A stretch of 64,000 bases of DNA from Collimonas fungivorans Ter331 (GTDB lineage Bacteria; Pseudomonadota; Gammaproteobacteria; Burkholderiales; Burkholderiaceae_D): contig NC_015856.1 in the NCBI RefSeq assembly GCF_000221045.1, forward strand, positions 2,996,542-3,060,541, written 5' to 3'. The position numbers and the translations under genes were made by a program. Each line of letters opens with the position of its first letter. The first letter of the stretch is position 1. Positions 15,837 through 23,915 of this stretch are shown piece after piece. The notes below the pieces were generated by a model. It was not told the origin of the DNA, did no database searches, and saw only the letters and a program-made list of their open reading frames with translations.

Positions 15837-18158
15837 ATGACCGACCAAAACGATCTGTTTGCTACGCCAGATGCACCAACCCCGGACGCTGAATCCTTAA
15901 CCCTCGCCACTTTCGCTGAACGCGCCTACCTCGACTACGCCATTTCGGTCGTCAAGGGCCGCGCCTTGCCGGACGTCTCCGACGGCCAGAAGCCGGTGCA
16001 GCGCCGCATCCTGTATGCGATGAGCGAACTGGGCCTGAACGCCGCCGCCAAACCGCGCAAATCGGCGCTGGTGGTGGGCGATGTGCTGGGTAAGCTGCAT
16101 CCGCATGGCGACCAGTCGGTGTACGACGCCCTGGTGCGCATGACCCAGGATTTCTCGCTGCGCTACCCGCTGGTCGACGGCCAGGGCAACTTCGGTTCGC
16201 GCGACGGCGACGGCGCCGCGGCGATGCGTTACACCGAAGCGCGCCTGATGCCGATCGCCCGTTTGCTGCTGGAAGAAATCGACATGGGCACGGTCGATTT
16301 CCAGCCCAACTACGATGGCTCCACAGAGGAACCGAAACTGCTGCCGGCGCGCCTGCCCTTCGTCTTGCTGAACGGCGCTTCGGGGATCGCGGTCGGCCTG
16401 GCTACCGAAATCCCGTCGCACAACCTGCAGGAAGTCGCAAAAGCGGCAGTCGCCCTGATCCGCAATCCCAACTTGAGCCATGCCGAGCTGATGCAGATCA
16501 TCCCCGGCCCGGACTTCCCGGGTGGCGGCCAGATCATCACCTCGGCCAGCGCGATCTCGGAAATGTACGAAAGCGGCCGTGGCAGCCTGAAAGTGCGCGC
16601 CACCTGGAAGATCGAAGACCTGGCGCGCGGCCAGTGGCAAGCGGTGGTCACGGAGCTGCCGCCTGGCGCATCGTCGCAAAAGATCCTGGAAGAAATCGAA
16701 GAGCTGACCAATCCGAAAATCAAGCTCGGCAAGAAGACCCTGACGCCGGAACAGCTGGCGCTCAAGACGTCGATCCTGTCGGTGCTCGACACGGTGCGCG
16801 ACGAATCCGGGCGCGATGCGCCGGTGCGCCTGGTGTTCGAACCGAAATCGAAGAACCTGGACCAGACCGAATTCACCAACATGCTGCTGGCCCATACTTC
16901 GCTCGAAAGCAGCGCTTCGATCAACCTGGTGATGATAGGCGGCGATGGCCGTCCGCGCCAGAAGGGCCTGGGCATGATCTTGCGCGAGTGGATCACTTTC
17001 CGCTTCGCCACCATTACCCGCCGCTCGCAATTCAAGTTGCAGAAAATCGACGACCGCATCCATATCCTGGAAGGCCGCGAAGCGATCCTGCTCAATATCG
17101 ACAAGGTGATCAAGATCATCCGCGAGTCGGATGAGCCGAAGCCGGCGCTGATAGAGGCATTCAAGCTGTCCGACCGCCAGGCCGAAGACATCCTGGAAAT
17201 CCGCCTGCGCCAGCTGGCGCGCCTGGAGACCATCAAGATCCAGCAGGAACTGGCCGAGCTGCGCAATGAAAAAGCCACGCTGCAAGACCTGCTCGACAAT
17301 CCGGCCTCGATGAAACGCCTGGTGATCAAGGAAATCGAAGCCGACCAGAAACAGTTTGGCGATGCGCGCCGCACCCTGATCGAGGCAGCGGAAAAAGCCG
17401 TGGTGGAAACCCGCATCGTCGACGAACCGGTGACCGTCATCATTTCGCAAAAAGGCTGGGTGCGCGCACGCACCGGCCACGGCCATGACGCCAGCCAGTT
17501 CGGCTTCAAGGCGGGCGATGCCTTGTACGGCGCATTCGAGTGCCGCACCGTCGACAACCTGCTGACCTTCGGCTCCAACGGCCGCATCTACTCGGTATCG
17601 GTAGCGACCTTGCCCAACGCGCGCGGCGACGGCGTGCCGATCACGACCCTGATCGACCTGGCCAACGGCAGCAGCGTCATGCATTATTTCGCCGGCCCGT
17701 CCGAGCTGATGCTGCTGCTGGCCAGCACCGGCGGTTATGGCTTCACCGCCAAGATCGGCGACATGCTGAGCCGGGTCAAGGCCGGCAAGTCCTACGTCAC
17801 GCTGGATGAAGGCGACCTGCCCTTGCCGCCGCAGGCGCTGAGCGCCAACGTCAGCGCCATCGCCTGCCTGTCGGAAAAAGGCCGCCTGCTGGTGTTCGGC
17901 CTGGACGAATGCAAGTCGCTCAGCAACGGCGGCCGCGGCGTGATCCTGATGGAACTGGAAGACAAGGAAAAACTGCTGGCAGCGCAACCGATCAGCCAGC
18001 GCGGCGTACTGGTGTCCGGCATCGGCCGCGGCGGCAAAGCGCAACAGGTAGCCTTGTCGGCATCGGGACTAGCCCCGCATATCGGCAAGCGCGCCCGCAA
18101 AGGGAAGATGCTGGAATCGAAACTCAAGCCGGCGACATTAACACCCGTGACACCCTAG
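15837..18158 (+). CDS. parC: DNA topoisomerase IV subunit A
   Basis: This is the DNA-cleaving subunit of topoisomerase IV. The 773-residue product begins with [26 protein letters not shown] and continues through [28 protein letters not shown] (the quinolone-resistance region) to the catalytic Tyr in [10 protein letters not shown], near residue 127. The C-terminal beta-pinwheel has degenerate blades, as in ParC, with no GyrA box of the QRRGGKG type. It follows the lytic transglycosylase by 14 bases and ends before a strong hairpin at 18199. Confidence 0.97.
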   Translation: MTDQNDLFATPDAPTPDAESLTLATFAERAYLDYAISVVKGRALPDVSDGQKPVQRRILYAMSELGLNAAAKPRKSALVVGDVLGKLHPHGDQSVYDALVRMTQDFSLRYPLVDGQGNFGSRDGDGAAAMRYTEARLMPIARLLLEEIDMGTVDFQPNYDGSTEEPKLLPARLPFVLLNGASGIAVGLATEIPSHNLQEVAKAAVALIRNPNLSHAELMQIIPGPDFPGGGQIITSASAISEMYESGRGSLKVRATWKIEDLARGQWQAVVTELPPGASSQKILEEIEELTNPKIKLGKKTLTPEQLALKTSILSVLDTVRDESGRDAPVRLVFEPKSKNLDQTEFTNMLLAHTSLESSASINLVMIGGDGRPRQKGLGMILREWITFRFATITRRSQFKLQKIDDRIHILEGREAILLNIDKVIKIIRESDEPKPALIEAFKLSDRQAEDILEIRLRQLARLETIKIQQELAELRNEKATLQDLLDNPASMKRLVIKEIEADQKQFGDARRTLIEAAEKAVVETRIVDEPVTVIISQKGWVRARTGHGHDASQFGFKAGDALYGAFECRTVDNLLTFGSNGRIYSVSVATLPNARGDGVPITTLIDLANGSSVMHYFAGPSELMLLLASTGGYGFTAKIGDMLSRVKAGKSYVTLDEGDLPLPPQALSANVSAIACLSEKGRLLVFGLDECKSLSNGGRGVILMELEDKEKLLAAQPISQRGVLVSGIGRGGKAQQVALSASGLAPHIGKRARKGKMLESKLKPATLTPVTP

Positions 18159-18198
18159 TCCCAAGGCCATAAAACAGCCCGTTCCGCGCTGCTTTATT

Positions 18199-18250
18199 AA
18201 ATTAGGGTCAGAGTCGAATTAAAATAATTCGACTCTGACCCTAATTTTTT
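18199..18250 (+). terminator. 22-bp perfect hairpin after parC, REP-like terminator
   Basis: Arms 18199-18220 and 18226-18247 pair perfectly over 22 bp with a five-base AAAAT loop, and T residues follow to 18250. The arm contains TTAGGGTCAGAGTCG. From memory, very similar 'GGGTCAGAGTCG' palindromes recur in beta-proteobacterial genomes, sometimes near Y1/REP-associated transposases. It probably terminates parC, and its unusual length suggests a mobile palindromic element. Confidence 0.75.
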
Positions 18251-18265
18251 CCTGGCCTGAAAATA

Positions 18266-18292
18266 AAAAAGCCGACTTCAAGTCGGCTTTTT
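18266..18292. terminator. Bidirectional terminator between parC and aminotransferase
   Basis: GCCGACT / AGTCGGC stem (18271-18277 and 18281-18287) with a three-base loop, flanked by A5 and T5 that extend the stem, so each strand has a U-tract. It serves as the downstream end of the minus-strand aminotransferase gene and as a backup for parC. Confidence 0.8.
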
Positions 18293-18346
18293 CTGTTTGC
18301 ATCACATCTCTGCAGCGTAAGCTGCGCGAAGACTATTGGATGGAAA

Positions 18347-19540
18347 TCAAAGTTTCGAAGCAATCAGCTTGCCCAGCCTCTCGATCCCTTCGCGTATTTT
18401 TGCCGGCGGCACGGTCACGAAGCTCAGGCGCAGGGTGTGCTGTTCCGGCGTATTGCCGTAGAACGGACCGCCCGGCACGAAGGCCACGTGCTGTTCCACT
18501 GCTTCCGCCAGCAGCTTGGTGCTGTCGATGTGCTTGGGCAAGGTGACCCAGATGAACATGCCGCCTTCCGGCTTGGTCCAGCTGGTGCCGCTTGGGAAAT
18601 AGGTCTTGAGCGCATCCAGCATGGCGTCGCACTGGTCCGAATACAATTTGCGGATGGTCGGGATATGCTGGTCGAGGAAACCGTCCTTGATGGTTTCGTA
18701 CACCACCATCTGCGTCAGCTGCGCGGTGTGCAGGTCGGTCGCCTGCTTGGCTTGCTCCAGCTTTTCGATCAGCGGCCGCGGCGCCACCACGTAGCCCAGG
18801 CGGATTCCCGGCGTCAGGATCTTGGAGAAGGATCCCATGTAGATCACCCCGCCCGGATTCATGCTCAGCATCTTCGGCAGCGGTTCGGCGCGATAGCTGA
18901 GGGCGCCGTAAGGATCGTCCTCGATCAGCGGCAGGCCGAGCCGTGCGCAGATATCGACCAGCGCCTGGCGGCGCTCCACCGACAAGGTGCGGCCGGTAGG
19001 GTTCTGGAAATTCGGCAGCGCATACAGCATGCGCGCGCCCTGCCCCAGGGTCGCTACGGTTTCCGGGATCAGGCCGCCCTCATCGCTGGGCACTGAAACA
19101 AACTCAGGGCCGTACAAGGAAAACGCTTGCAGAGCACCCAGGTAGCTTGGCGTTTCCACCAGCACCTTGCTGTCTTCATCGATCAGCACCTTGCCCAGCA
19201 AATCCAGACCCTGCTGTGAACCGGAAGTCATCATGACCTGGTTCGCCATGATCTTGGCGCCGTTGGTCGACAGGGAATTGGCGACCCATTCGCGCAGCGG
19301 GCCGTAACCGTCGGTCGGACCGTATTGCAAGGCGACCTTGCCTTGCTCCGACAATATCTTGTCGAACGCCACCTTCAACTGTTCGACCGGGAAAGTCGCA
19401 GGCGAAGGCAGGCCGCCGGCGAAGGAAATGATTTCCGGACGCATGGTGATCTTCAGGATTTCACGGATGGCTGAACTTTGCAGTTTCTGCGCGCGCTGCG
19501 AAAAATGCCATTGCAGCGGGGTTGGATTTTCGATTTTCAT
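18347..19540 (-). CDS. PLP-dependent class I aminotransferase (LysN/ARO8-like)
   Basis: A 397-residue fold-type I aminotransferase. Visible signatures are ISFAGGLPSPATFP at about 38-51, ALQYGPTDGYGPLREW, the substrate/PLP Asn in NFQNPTG, Asp-Tyr in EDDPYGAL, and the Schiff-base Lys in GSFSKILTPGIRLGY near 240. The pattern resembles 2-aminoadipate or branched-chain/aromatic aminotransferases. The start ATG (MKIENPTPLQWHFS) is preceded by AAGAGAA. A RidA-family gene lies upstream on the same strand, fitting clean-up of reactive enamine/imine intermediates. Confidence 0.9.
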   Translation of the reverse strand: MKIENPTPLQWHFSQRAQKLQSSAIREILKITMRPEIISFAGGLPSPATFPVEQLKVAFDKILSEQGKVALQYGPTDGYGPLREWVANSLSTNGAKIMANQVMMTSGSQQGLDLLGKVLIDEDSKVLVETPSYLGALQAFSLYGPEFVSVPSDEGGLIPETVATLGQGARMLYALPNFQNPTGRTLSVERRQALVDICARLGLPLIEDDPYGALSYRAEPLPKMLSMNPGGVIYMGSFSKILTPGIRLGYVVAPRPLIEKLEQAKQATDLHTAQLTQMVVYETIKDGFLDQHIPTIRKLYSDQCDAMLDALKTYFPSGTSWTKPEGGMFIWVTLPKHIDSTKLLAEAVEQHVAFVPGGPFYGNTPEQHTLRLSFVTVPPAKIREGIERLGKLIASKL

Positions 19541-19696
19541 ACTATTCTCTTCAAGTGATCTTGTTCTGAGAGGCTGTCGGCCAGCGGCCGGCCGAAGCCA
19601 GGCGTGGACAGCAACAGCCTGTGGTTTTTATGATCTGCCGTCTCCTGGGCTGGCAGCGGATGGCGCTGCCAGGACTACGCTGCTGCGCTGCGAGGG

Positions 19697-20155
19697 TTAC
19701 TCCAGCTCAGCAATCATTTCAATTTCTACGCAGGCGCCCAACGGCAGCTGTGCTACGCCGAATGCGGAACGGGCATGCTTGCCCTGCTCGCCGAATACTT
19801 CGCCGATCAGTTCGGAGGCGCCGTTGGTGACCAGGTGCTGCTCCGTGAAATCAGGCGTCGAATTGACCAGGCTCATCAGCTTGACGACGCGCTTGACGCG
19901 CTTCAGGTCGCCGCCGCATGCTGCTTGCAGGGTGGCGATCAGGTCAATGGCGATGCCGCGCGCGGCCAGCTTGGCTTCTTCGGTAGTGGTGTCCTTGCCC
20001 AGTTGGCCGACCCAGATCTTGCCGTCTTTCTTGGACAAGTGACCGGACAGGTAAACCGTATTGCCGCTTTGGGCGTACATCACATAGGCGGCGGCAGGCG
20101 CGGCCACCGCAGGCAATGTGATATTCAGGGCTTGCAACTTTTCATATACAGACAT
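19697..20155 (-). CDS. RidA/YjgF-family reactive-intermediate deaminase-like protein
   Basis: A 152-residue RidA-like protein. The frame begins at 20206, but GGAG sits 6 bases before the ATG at 20155 (MSVYEKLQALNITLP), which is chosen. Family features are VYLSGHLSKKDGK, GQLGKDTTTEEAKLAARGIAID, the GDLKRVKRVVKLMSLVNS segment and GKHARSAFGVAQLPLGACVEIE. Ser-Ala occurs where deaminating RidA has a substrate-binding Arg followed by residues such as ArgxAV, so activity is uncertain. It may act on enamines from the neighbouring PLP enzyme. Confidence 0.88.
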   Translation of the reverse strand: MSVYEKLQALNITLPAVAAPAAAYVMYAQSGNTVYLSGHLSKKDGKIWVGQLGKDTTTEEAKLAARGIAIDLIATLQAACGGDLKRVKRVVKLMSLVNSTPDFTEQHLVTNGASELIGEVFGEQGKHARSAFGVAQLPLGACVEIEMIAELE

Positions 20156-20329
20156 CTGACACTCCGAAAAAAAATCATTTGCCCGCGCTTTTGGCGCCAG
20201 CAGCAATGACGAGATAAATGGGATACAGCCGGCTGGCGCCCCGCCAAATTCCGGCCAATACGGGATTATCTCACCCCAGCGCCCAAATTGCGAAATGTAG
20301 CTTGGTATTTGGGCAGCTAAGTTTGCCGT

Positions 20330-21208
20330 CTACGCAGCTTGCCGCCGCACCGCCATCTTGCGGCCGAACGCCACCACCACCAGCACCGCCAGCGCAAACA
20401 GCATGTTGCCGGCCTGCAGGGTCTCGCCCAGCAGCAGCGCCGCTCCCAGCAAGGTCAGGAAAGGTTGCAATAGTTGCACCTGACCAACTCGCGCGATGCC
20501 GCCCAGCGCCAGGCCCTTGTACCAAAAGAGGAAGCCGATAAACATCGAAAATACCGACACATAGGCAAATCCCAGCCAGGCCCTGGGCGAAGCGCTGACG
20601 CCGTAATGCCATCCCAGCCAGACGGTCACCGGCAGCAGGACCGGCAAGGAAAGCAGCAGCGCCCAGGCGATCACCTGCTGCCCACCCATGGTTTGCGACA
20701 GGCGCCCGCCTTCCGCGTAACCCATGGCGGCGGCCAGCACTGCCGCCAGCAGGGCCAGGTCAGCCGCCTGCAAACCGCCACCGCCCTGGCTCAATGCAAA
20801 AACGACAACGATGAGGCTGCCGATCACCGCGGCGATCCAGAACCCGGCCGAGGGCCGTTCGCCAAAGCGCAAGGCGCCGAACAAGGCCGTAGCCAGCGGC
20901 AGGACGCCGAGTACGATGGCGCCGTGCGCAGCCGGCACATAACGCATCGCCACCGATGAAAACACGGGGAATCCGACCACTACGCCCAGCGCCGTCAGCG
21001 CCAAGGGTTTCCATTGCGCGGCGGTCGGCAGCTTGGCTTTCAGCTTCCACAACAGCAGCATGGAACACAGCGCAGCCACCACCGCCCGGCCCAACGCCAC
21101 GAACACCGGATTCAGCTCCGCCACCGCCATCCGGGTAAACGGCAAGGTCAGGCTGAACACCGCCACCCCGACCAGTCCCAGCCACATGCCCTTGGATTCG
21201 TCCGTCAT
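20330..21208 (-). CDS. EamA/DMT-family transporter
   Basis: A 292-residue inner-membrane protein of about ten hydrophobic segments arranged as two EamA repeats (for example GLVGVAVFSLTLPFTRMA, FVALGRAVVAALCSMLLLW, ALGGIARVGQVQLLQPF). The frame runs upstream to 21562 in antiparallel sequence of no homology; AAGGA about 8 bases before the ATG at 21208 sets the start. It follows a LysE-type exporter gene by 17 bases, and the operon faces a MocR-type regulator. Metabolite or amino-acid export is likely; the substrate is unknown. Confidence 0.88.
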   Translation of the reverse strand: MTDESKGMWLGLVGVAVFSLTLPFTRMAVAELNPVFVALGRAVVAALCSMLLLWKLKAKLPTAAQWKPLALTALGVVVGFPVFSSVAMRYVPAAHGAIVLGVLPLATALFGALRFGERPSAGFWIAAVIGSLIVVVFALSQGGGGLQAADLALLAAVLAAAMGYAEGGRLSQTMGGQQVIAWALLLSLPVLLPVTVWLGWHYGVSASPRAWLGFAYVSVFSMFIGFLFWYKGLALGGIARVGQVQLLQPFLTLLGAALLLGETLQAGNMLFALAVLVVVAFGRKMAVRRQAA

Positions 21209-21225
21209 GCCGCTTGTCCTTGTAT

Positions 21226-21822
21226 TCAAAGCCAGATCGAGACTGCAGAATAGATCGTCAGCAGCACCATTACTGTACAAAACACACGCTGCCACAGGGG
21301 CTGCGCCAGGTAGCGCCGCAATACCGAACCGGCGCCGGCCCAGACGCTCACGCATGGCAGGTTGATGACGCTGAACACCAGGCAATAGACGGCGATCGAC
21401 AGCCAGATCGGCTCCAGCGGCGGCAGGAACGCCGAGGCGCTGGTGATGGCCATGATCCAGGCTTTCGGGTTGGCGGCCTGGAATACCGACGCGCCAAGAA
21501 AAGTCATCGGCTTGCGGTGGCCGCCGGCTTCCGATTTGAACGTCATGTTGCGCAGATTCCATGCCAGATACAGCAAGTAGCCCGAACCCAGTGTCTTCAG
21601 GATCACATGGCTAGCCGGCAAGGCCAGCACCAGGCTGCCGATGCCGGCCGCGCACAGCACCAGCATGATGCCGAAGCCGAAGGTCACGCCGAGCATGTGC
21701 GGGATGGTGCGGTTGAAGCCGAACATGATGCCGGACGAAGTCAGCATGATGTTGTTCGGGCCTGGCGTGATCGACGACACGAAGGCGAACACGGCGAGCG
21801 GCAGTAAGGAAGCCAGCATCAT
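21226..21822 (-). CDS. LysE/RhtB-family amino-acid exporter
   Basis: A 198-residue membrane protein with about six hydrophobic segments. It carries the family hallmark FVSSITPGPNNIMLTSSG at about residues 14-31 and a later FLGASVFQAANPKAWIMAI segment. The start uses an ATGATG at 21822-21817 that overlaps the stop codon of the upstream DUF2917 gene, which implies translational coupling. Exporters of this family move lysine, homoserine or other amino acids out of the cell. The MocR-type regulator opposite supports amino-acid or pyridoxal-linked control. Confidence 0.92.
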   Translation of the reverse strand: MMLASLLPLAVFAFVSSITPGPNNIMLTSSGIMFGFNRTIPHMLGVTFGFGIMLVLCAAGIGSLVLALPASHVILKTLGSGYLLYLAWNLRNMTFKSEAGGHRKPMTFLGASVFQAANPKAWIMAITSASAFLPPLEPIWLSIAVYCLVFSVINLPCVSVWAGAGSVLRRYLAQPLWQRVFCTVMVLLTIYSAVSIWL

Positions 21823-22145
21823 GACACGCTGGTGGCTGGGTGGAAGCCAGGGCCGCGCAAGCGCGCCAGCAGCGCCCGCAGGATGTCCGGCCTGCCACGG
21901 TGGCGCTGCGGCAAGCCGCTGAGGCTGATGCGGCTGTTGCCCGGATCGGCTTGCACCACCACCATGCGCCCCGGCAGCAAGGCCAGCGAACGGCCGGCGC
22001 ACAGCCAGTGGTCTTCCGGCTGGCCTTCAAAAGTCACCCAGACGCGCCCGCTGACCACTTTCAGGATCATTTGCTGTTCGGTCACGCCGGACAGCACGCT
22101 GCCGCCCGACAAGGTATGGGACTGTTGCTTGAATAGTGTTTGCAT
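21819..22145 (-). CDS. DUF2917 small cupin-like protein
   Basis: A 108-residue product starting at the ATG at 22145 (MQTLFKQQSHTLSGGSVLSG) with GGAAGCGAG upstream; the longer frame to 22232 runs into the repeat region and is rejected. The body (ILKVVSGRVWVTFEGQPEDHWL, then GRSLALLPGRMVVVQAD) is the beta-rich DUF2917 pattern, cupin-like and often found beside LysE transporters and MocR regulators in Burkholderiales. Its function is unknown. Its stop overlaps the LysE start. Confidence 0.82.
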   Translation of the reverse strand: MQTLFKQQSHTLSGGSVLSGVTEQQMILKVVSGRVWVTFEGQPEDHWLCAGRSLALLPGRMVVVQADPGNSRISLSGLPQRHRGRPDILRALLARLRGPGFHPATSVS

Positions 22146-22204
22146 GGCGCACTCGCTTCCGGATTTGCAGCATTGGAGATTTAGGTCTATGCTAAGCCAA
22201 TAAA

Positions 22205-22296
22205 CCAATACAGTACCAATACAGTTAACCAAGTAATTTCTGACATTGTCCCGGCCAAATCACCAATACAGTATCCAGCACAGTGACCAACACAGT
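22205..22296. promoter_or_regulatory. Direct-repeat operator array for the MocR-type regulator
   Basis: Five copies of a 10-bp direct repeat: CCAATACAGT at 22205-22214, 22216-22225 and 22263-22272, then CCAGCACAGT at 22275-22284 and CCAACACAGT at 22287-22296. Copies within each cluster are 11 or 12 bp apart, one helical turn. The array fills the divergent promoter between the exporter operon and the regulator, and the second cluster overlaps the regulator's GTG start. MocR/GabR/PdxR proteins are known to bind direct repeats. Confidence 0.75.
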
Positions 22297-23749
22297 CCCT
22301 CCCCGCAAGCTGAGCAACGGCCAGCTGCCATCCGCCCCACAGCCGCTGTCGCGCGACAGCGATACCTCGCTGGTCGAGCAGATCGTGCGCAGCATCGAAT
22401 CCCGCATCAGCGACCGCCTGTTGCGCAGCGGCGCGCGCATGCCGTCGATCCGCCAGTTTGCCGACAGCCACAGCGTGTCGCGTTTCACGGTGGTGGAGGC
22501 CTATGACCGGCTGGTGGCCAAGGGTTGTCTGGAATCGCGCCGCGGTTCGGGTTTTTACGTGCGCGAGCGCTCGCCGCTGCTGGCGGAACGCGGCAGCAAT
22601 GCCGCCAGCGACAAACAGCCACAACTGATCGACGTAGTCTGGTTGGTGCGCAATATGCACCAGCAGGCGCCGAACAAGAAAATGCCCGGCTCCGGCATGT
22701 TTCCCAGCGAATGGCTGGATGCCGACCTGATCGCCAATGCCCTGCGCAGCATCAGCCGGCAGAATCCGGCGCAACTGCTCTCCTACGGCATTCCGCAGGG
22801 CTTCCTGCCGCTGCGCCAGCAATTGCAGCTGAAGATGGCCGAACTGGAAATCGCCGCCACGCCGGAACAATTCGTCACCACCACCGGCGTCACCCAAGCG
22901 CTGGACTTGGTGGCGCGCCACTTTACCCAGCCCGGCGACGTGATTCTGGTGGACGATCCGTCCTGGTTCCTGATGTTCGCGTCGTTCGCCGCGCTGGGCG
23001 CCAAGGTAGTCGGCGTGCCGCGCCTGGCAGACGGCCCCGACATGGCCAAGCTGGCGGAACTGGTGGCGCTGCACAAGCCCAAGCTGTATGTGCTGGTCTC
23101 GGTGCTGCACAATCCGACCTCGACCTCGCTGTCGGCAGCCAAGGCATTCCAGATTCTCAAGCTGGCCGAGGAACACGACTTCATGATTGTCGAAGACGAT
23201 ATCTATTGCGACATGCATCCCGGCTCGGCAATCCAGCCGGCGACCCGCATTGCCGCGCTCGACCAGCTCAACCGCGTGATCTATATGGGCGGCTTTTCGA
23301 AGACGCTGTCGCCCAACCTGCGCTCCGGCTTTATCGCCACCTCGCTCGAACTGGCGCAGCATTTTGCCGACCGCAAGATGCTGACCAACCTGACCAGCGC
23401 CGAAGTCGGCGAGCGGGTAGTTTATAAAATCCTGTCCGAAGGCCACTACCGCAAGCATCTCGACCGCCTGCGCAACAAGCTCGACAGCGTGCGCGACCGC
23501 ACCATCAGGCAGATGGAAAGGATAGGCATGACGGTCGACATCAGCACCCCGGCCGGCATCTTTGTGTGGGCCGACACCGGCCACGACACCAATGTGATGG
23601 CGGAAAAAGCCCTGGCCGAGGGTTTTTTGCTGGCGCCCGGCGCCCTGTTCTCGCCCAGCCAGCTGCCCTCTTCAAGAATGCGGATCAATGTGGCGGCGAT
23701 GTCGGATCCGGCGATCTGGCGTTTCCTGGAACAGGAATGTGGCAAATAA
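22283..23749 (+). CDS. MocR-type (GntR HTH + aminotransferase fold) regulator
   Basis: A 488-residue regulator. The N-terminal winged helix of the GntR type (about 30-95: LVEQIVRSIESRISDRLL, MPSIRQFADSHSVSRFTVVEAYDRL, GSGFYVRE) is joined to a fold-type I aminotransferase-like domain. Its Lys in GGFSKTLSPNLRSGF would bind PLP, and NPTSTSLS and EDDIYCDMHP also match. The only usable start is the GTG at 22283: upstream of it a TGA at 22241 closes the frame, and the first ATG is residue 53 inside the HTH. It is divergent from the DUF2917-LysE-EamA operon, which it probably controls. Confidence 0.9.
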   Translation: MTNTVPPRKLSNGQLPSAPQPLSRDSDTSLVEQIVRSIESRISDRLLRSGARMPSIRQFADSHSVSRFTVVEAYDRLVAKGCLESRRGSGFYVRERSPLLAERGSNAASDKQPQLIDVVWLVRNMHQQAPNKKMPGSGMFPSEWLDADLIANALRSISRQNPAQLLSYGIPQGFLPLRQQLQLKMAELEIAATPEQFVTTTGVTQALDLVARHFTQPGDVILVDDPSWFLMFASFAALGAKVVGVPRLADGPDMAKLAELVALHKPKLYVLVSVLHNPTSTSLSAAKAFQILKLAEEHDFMIVEDDIYCDMHPGSAIQPATRIAALDQLNRVIYMGGFSKTLSPNLRSGFIATSLELAQHFADRKMLTNLTSAEVGERVVYKILSEGHYRKHLDRLRNKLDSVRDRTIRQMERIGMTVDISTPAGIFVWADTGHDTNVMAEKALAEGFLLAPGALFSPSQLPSSRMRINVAAMSDPAIWRFLEQECGK

Positions 23750-23790
23750 GGAAACTTAATAGACGCCACGCCATCCGCTTCTGGTCGACT

Positions 23791-23818
23791 CTTGTAAAAT
23801 CCGGATTACTCCCCATTT
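23791..23818 (+). promoter_or_regulatory. Sigma-32-like heat-shock promoter for htpG
   Basis: CTTGTAAA at 23791-23798 and CCCCATTT at 23811-23818, with 13 bases between CTTGTAA and CCCC, match the sigma-32 consensus CTTGAAA / CCCCATNT closely. The element is about 100 bp upstream of the htpG start, as expected for a heat-shock chaperone gene. Confidence 0.75.
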
Positions 23819-23915
23819 TTTGGGCAACACTCGGCTTTACGCGATGAAAGCGGACCAAGGCAGGCCGCCTTTATCGTTTTTACAATATTTTTTACGTTTA
23901 TATACAGAGGAAACA

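Noticed and set aside
15897-18044. 715-aa minus-strand frame opposite parC
   Set aside because: Antisense shadow; parC is unambiguous by motifs.
18199-18247. Hairpin as an attachment site or IS end
   Set aside because: No transposase, no direct target repeats and no second copy in the window.
22205-22296. Repeats as a CRISPR array
   Set aside because: Units are only 10 bp and spaced one helical turn with no spacers of constant length; they lie exactly in a divergent regulator promoter.
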